Assembly: GCF_016612535.1 (NCBI RefSeq)
Contig: NZ_JAENXS010000001.1
Location: 2,877,501-2,941,500 of the forward strand
Reading direction: 5' to 3'
DNA length: 64,000 nucleotides
From: Bradyrhizobium diazoefficiens
Lineage (GTDB): Bacteria > Pseudomonadota > Alphaproteobacteria > Rhizobiales > Xanthobacteraceae
The translations under genes were made by a program, and so were the position numbers. The notes under the pieces were generated by a model, which did no database searches, was not told where the DNA came from, and worked only from the letters and a program-made list of their open reading frames with translations. This document shows, one piece after another, positions 62,156 through 64,000 of this stretch; the stretch's first letter is position 1; every line of letters starts with the position of its first letter.

Positions 62156-62973
62156 CAGGCCACCTGCCTGCGATGCGTCAGGAAGGTCGAGAGATAGGCG
62201 CGAAAGCCCTCCTCGCTGCGTGCCATCGCCGCATAGCGCGCGATCTCGGCCTCGTCGGCTGGATATTCGTCCCATAGCGCCAGCGGCCAGGCACCGCGTG
62301 CGGCAACCGCGATGGCATCGACATAGAGCGAGGGCAATACGCCGGCCGCGGAATCCTCCGTCTCCAGCAGATTGCGGTCGACGATGCGTTCCACGGTGAC
62401 CAGCGTGCGCTTCGAGGCATAAGCGAGGCCGGCGAGCTCGCGATGCCGGCCGATGCGGACATTGCCGGCGCGGTCGGCCTCCGGCGCATGAAAAAGTGCG
62501 ATATCAGGCGAGATCGCGGGCACCACGACCACCTTGCGCGCCTCGCCGACCGGACTGTCGATCACCTGCCAGTCGGGCCGCACATTGAGGAGATCGCTGC
62601 CGATGATGCCTGCGATCGGCATGAACGGCACGCCCTTTTGGCTAGCGAGCAGACCGGCATAGATCGCGGGGCAGGTAGAGTCGCGCAAAGAGAAGGCGCC
62701 GCTCTTGACGCCGGCCGTGAAGCGCGGCGCGGCGCCGGCCTCGCCCAGCGACACCGCGCTGGTTTCGAGCGAGGCGACCGCGCCGGCGCCGATCAGGAGA
62801 TCGGCCTGCATGCCCGAAATCGGCACGCAGATCAGCTTGAGATCACGGATACCGGTTTCGAGCAGCGCCGCGGTCGCCGCCATCGCCACCCCGGAGCCGT
62901 CAACGGGAATGGCCAGCGATTGTCCCGGCATGACGCGCGCAGCCAGGGCCTCCAGCGCAACGATCTCGGTCAT
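62155..62973 (-). CDS. CoA-transferase subunit alpha
   Basis: A 272-residue class I CoA-transferase/GctA-like subunit. LKLICVPISGMQADLLIGAGAVASLETSAVSLGE, then VPFMPIAGIIGSDLLN and VVVVPAISPDIALFHAPEADRAGNVRIG, all family segments. The start ATG 62973 follows CCGGAGGACGCC. It is followed directly by the beta subunit. The two make a heterodimer or heterotetramer. Confidence 0.87.
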   Translation of the reverse strand: MTEIVALEALAARVMPGQSLAIPVDGSGVAMAATAALLETGIRDLKLICVPISGMQADLLIGAGAVASLETSAVSLGEAGAAPRFTAGVKSGAFSLRDSTCPAIYAGLLASQKGVPFMPIAGIIGSDLLNVRPDWQVIDSPVGEARKVVVVPAISPDIALFHAPEADRAGNVRIGRHRELAGLAYASKRTLVTVERIVDRNLLETEDSAAGVLPSLYVDAIAVAARGAWPLALWDEYPADEAEIARYAAMARSEEGFRAYLSTFLTHRRQVA

Positions 62974-63006
62974 GGCGTCCTCCGGTCTTGTTTTGTCTAT
63001 CCTGCC

Positions 63007-64000
63007 TCACGCCATCGCCGCCTGCCAGCGTGTATCGCGCAAGGACGGCCGGCGGTGCAGGCGGGCGTCGAGAAGGCTGCGGGCGCGGGGCAGCTCGCCG
63101 CTGCGCATCAGGGCGACGAGGAAGGTGTCCTCGATCAATTCGCGCTGGGCATGGCTGCCGCCGATGCGTACGACCTCAGTGAGGACGGGCGCGAGCTCGC
63201 GCACGCAAGCCGCATAATTCTCATCCGCGAAGGCGACAAGCGCGCGGCAGATCGCCGGCACCACGGGGCCGGCCGGCAGCTTGCCGTCTGAGAGCCGCTG
63301 CTCGACCATTGCAAGGCGTGCGGCGAGGGCGTCGCGATCCTGCGTCGCGGCCGCAAATAGCGCCATATGGACGTCGGCGAAGGGCAGGCCAGACTTCGGA
63401 AACAGCTCTTGCGCGGTGGCGTCGGCCTCGACCCAGAGCGGCTTTGGCACGGCATGGCCATAGGCTGAGAGGCGCCAGAGCAGCGAGGCGCTGTCGCTGA
63501 TGATATTGAGTGGCGGCGCCTTCGTAGCGGAGGGCTGGAGCACGTCGGCATAGATCGCAAGCGCCCGCGCCGCATCGCCATGCTCGAGCGCGCCGAGCGC
63601 CTGGTGCCAGAGGATATGGCCGTGCAAAATTCCGGCGCGGTCATAGGTTGGAATCCATTCGTCGACGAGACGATCGGCGTCCTCGATCGAGCCGTCCTCG
63701 AACATCGCATGCAGCACCGCGTGCGCAGCGTGGGCGTTCTGCCGCCGCAGACTGAAGCCGCGCTCGGTCACCGCGCGGCCGCGGGCGACGTTGCCGTTCT
63801 CGGTCATCGCCCAGCCGTAGAGCGTGAGGAACCACCAGTCCTCGCCATAATGTTGCGCGACGCGCTCGCACAGATCCTGCCGCGCCTGGTCGTGGTCGGC
63901 CATGCCGGAAAAGGCAAACAGACCGAACGCGCCGAGCGGCAGCGACAGCACCACGGCGTCGCGCGGCCATGTGTCGATGTGCTTCAGCGCCGATGCCAGT
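63007..64000 (-). CDS. TPR-repeat protein (5' end outside window)
   Basis: At least 331 residues, continuing in frame past the right edge (LASALKHIDTWPRDAVVLSL reads through to 64000). It has repeated helix pairs such as WWFLTLYGWAMTENGNVARGRAVTERGF and ILWHQALGALEHGDAARALAIYADV, typical of tetratricopeptide proteins. The repeats near FADVHMALFAAATQDRDALAARLAMVEQRL look like the tetratricopeptide 38-like family. The first visible ATG-like codon (63954) is internal. A scaffolding role or a link to the CoA transferase is possible but unknown. Confidence 0.8.
   Translation of the reverse strand, partial: LASALKHIDTWPRDAVVLSLPLGAFGLFAFSGMADHDQARQDLCERVAQHYGEDWWFLTLYGWAMTENGNVARGRAVTERGFSLRRQNAHAAHAVLHAMFEDGSIEDADRLVDEWIPTYDRAGILHGHILWHQALGALEHGDAARALAIYADVLQPSATKAPPLNIISDSASLLWRLSAYGHAVPKPLWVEADATAQELFPKSGLPFADVHMALFAAATQDRDALAARLAMVEQRLSDGKLPAGPVVPAICRALVAFADENYAACVRELAPVLTEVVRIGGSHAQRELIEDTFLVALMRSGELPRARSLLDARLHRRPSLRDTRWQAAMA

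Overview
The window reads as a chromosomal segment of a high-GC alphaproteobacterium, most likely Bradyrhizobium or a close relative. This is inferred from codon use, from the gene order DUF2948-hisD-UPF0262-LMW phosphatase-maf-yacG-tRNA-Phe, and from several families of long palindromic intergenic repeats of the kind common in that group. No database search was possible, so the species is not claimed.

Region 1 (1-2 kb): the end of a chemotaxis receptor and a DapA-family sugar-acid dehydratase. Region 2 (2.0-16.3 kb): a complete C-P lyase phosphonate locus. A leftward unit carries a hexapeptide acetyltransferase, a PhnM-like paralog and a DUF1045 2H phosphoesterase. Diverging from it are phnC-phnD-phnE1-phnE2. 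The regulator phnF diverges from phnG-H-I-J-K-L-M-N plus a PPOX-family flavoprotein. Pho-box-like repeats occur in both divergent gaps and a PhnF-type palindrome lies in front of phnG, so control by phosphate starvation and by PhnF is likely. No phnP is present; the 2H phosphoesterase is a possible functional substitute.

Region 3 (16.4-36.5 kb): housekeeping and accessory metabolism. It holds SDR enzymes, an O-acetylhomoserine sulfhydrylase, a luciferase-like monooxygenase, a Tat-exported dioxygenase-fold protein with a ferric-reductase-like membrane partner, a CNB-thioredoxin-reductase fusion, the hisD block, tRNA-Thr and tRNA-Phe. A lower-GC insert at 23.4-25.0 kb carries a convergent TcmP/DUF5131 pair. 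A strongly folded, gene-free stretch lies at 25.6-25.8 kb.

Region 4 (36.5-49.5 kb): a patchwork accessory region bracketed on the left by tRNA-Phe and carrying a decayed second copy of it at 46.5 kb. It holds an MFS exporter with its regulator, an IS remnant, several regulator/target pairs (AraC/SDR, TetR/membrane operon) and a secreted orthocaspase-like protein. Near its right end a low-GC cassette, with a secreted c-type-cytochrome-like protein and a small partner, is flanked by an exact 25-bp direct repeat.

Region 5 (49.5-56.2 kb): the most notable system, a compact thiazole/oxazole-modified RiPP (TOMM/LAP) operon on the minus strand. A 153-residue precursor has a 66-residue core with 18 cysteines. 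It is followed by an attenuator-like hairpin, a fused cyclodehydratase (RRE + E1-like + YcaO) and a SagB-type dehydrogenase. The precursor N-terminus looks like a Sec signal peptide, which is unusual for a class modified in the cytoplasm. No transporter gene is linked. A nearby LuxR-type regulator carries an apparent one-base insertion.

Region 6 (56.2-64 kb): a heme-binding beta-barrel protein, a RibD-C-type reductase, an amine oxidase, a small His/Tyr-rich secreted protein, an isochorismatase-family hydrolase, a two-subunit CoA transferase and a TPR protein running off the end.
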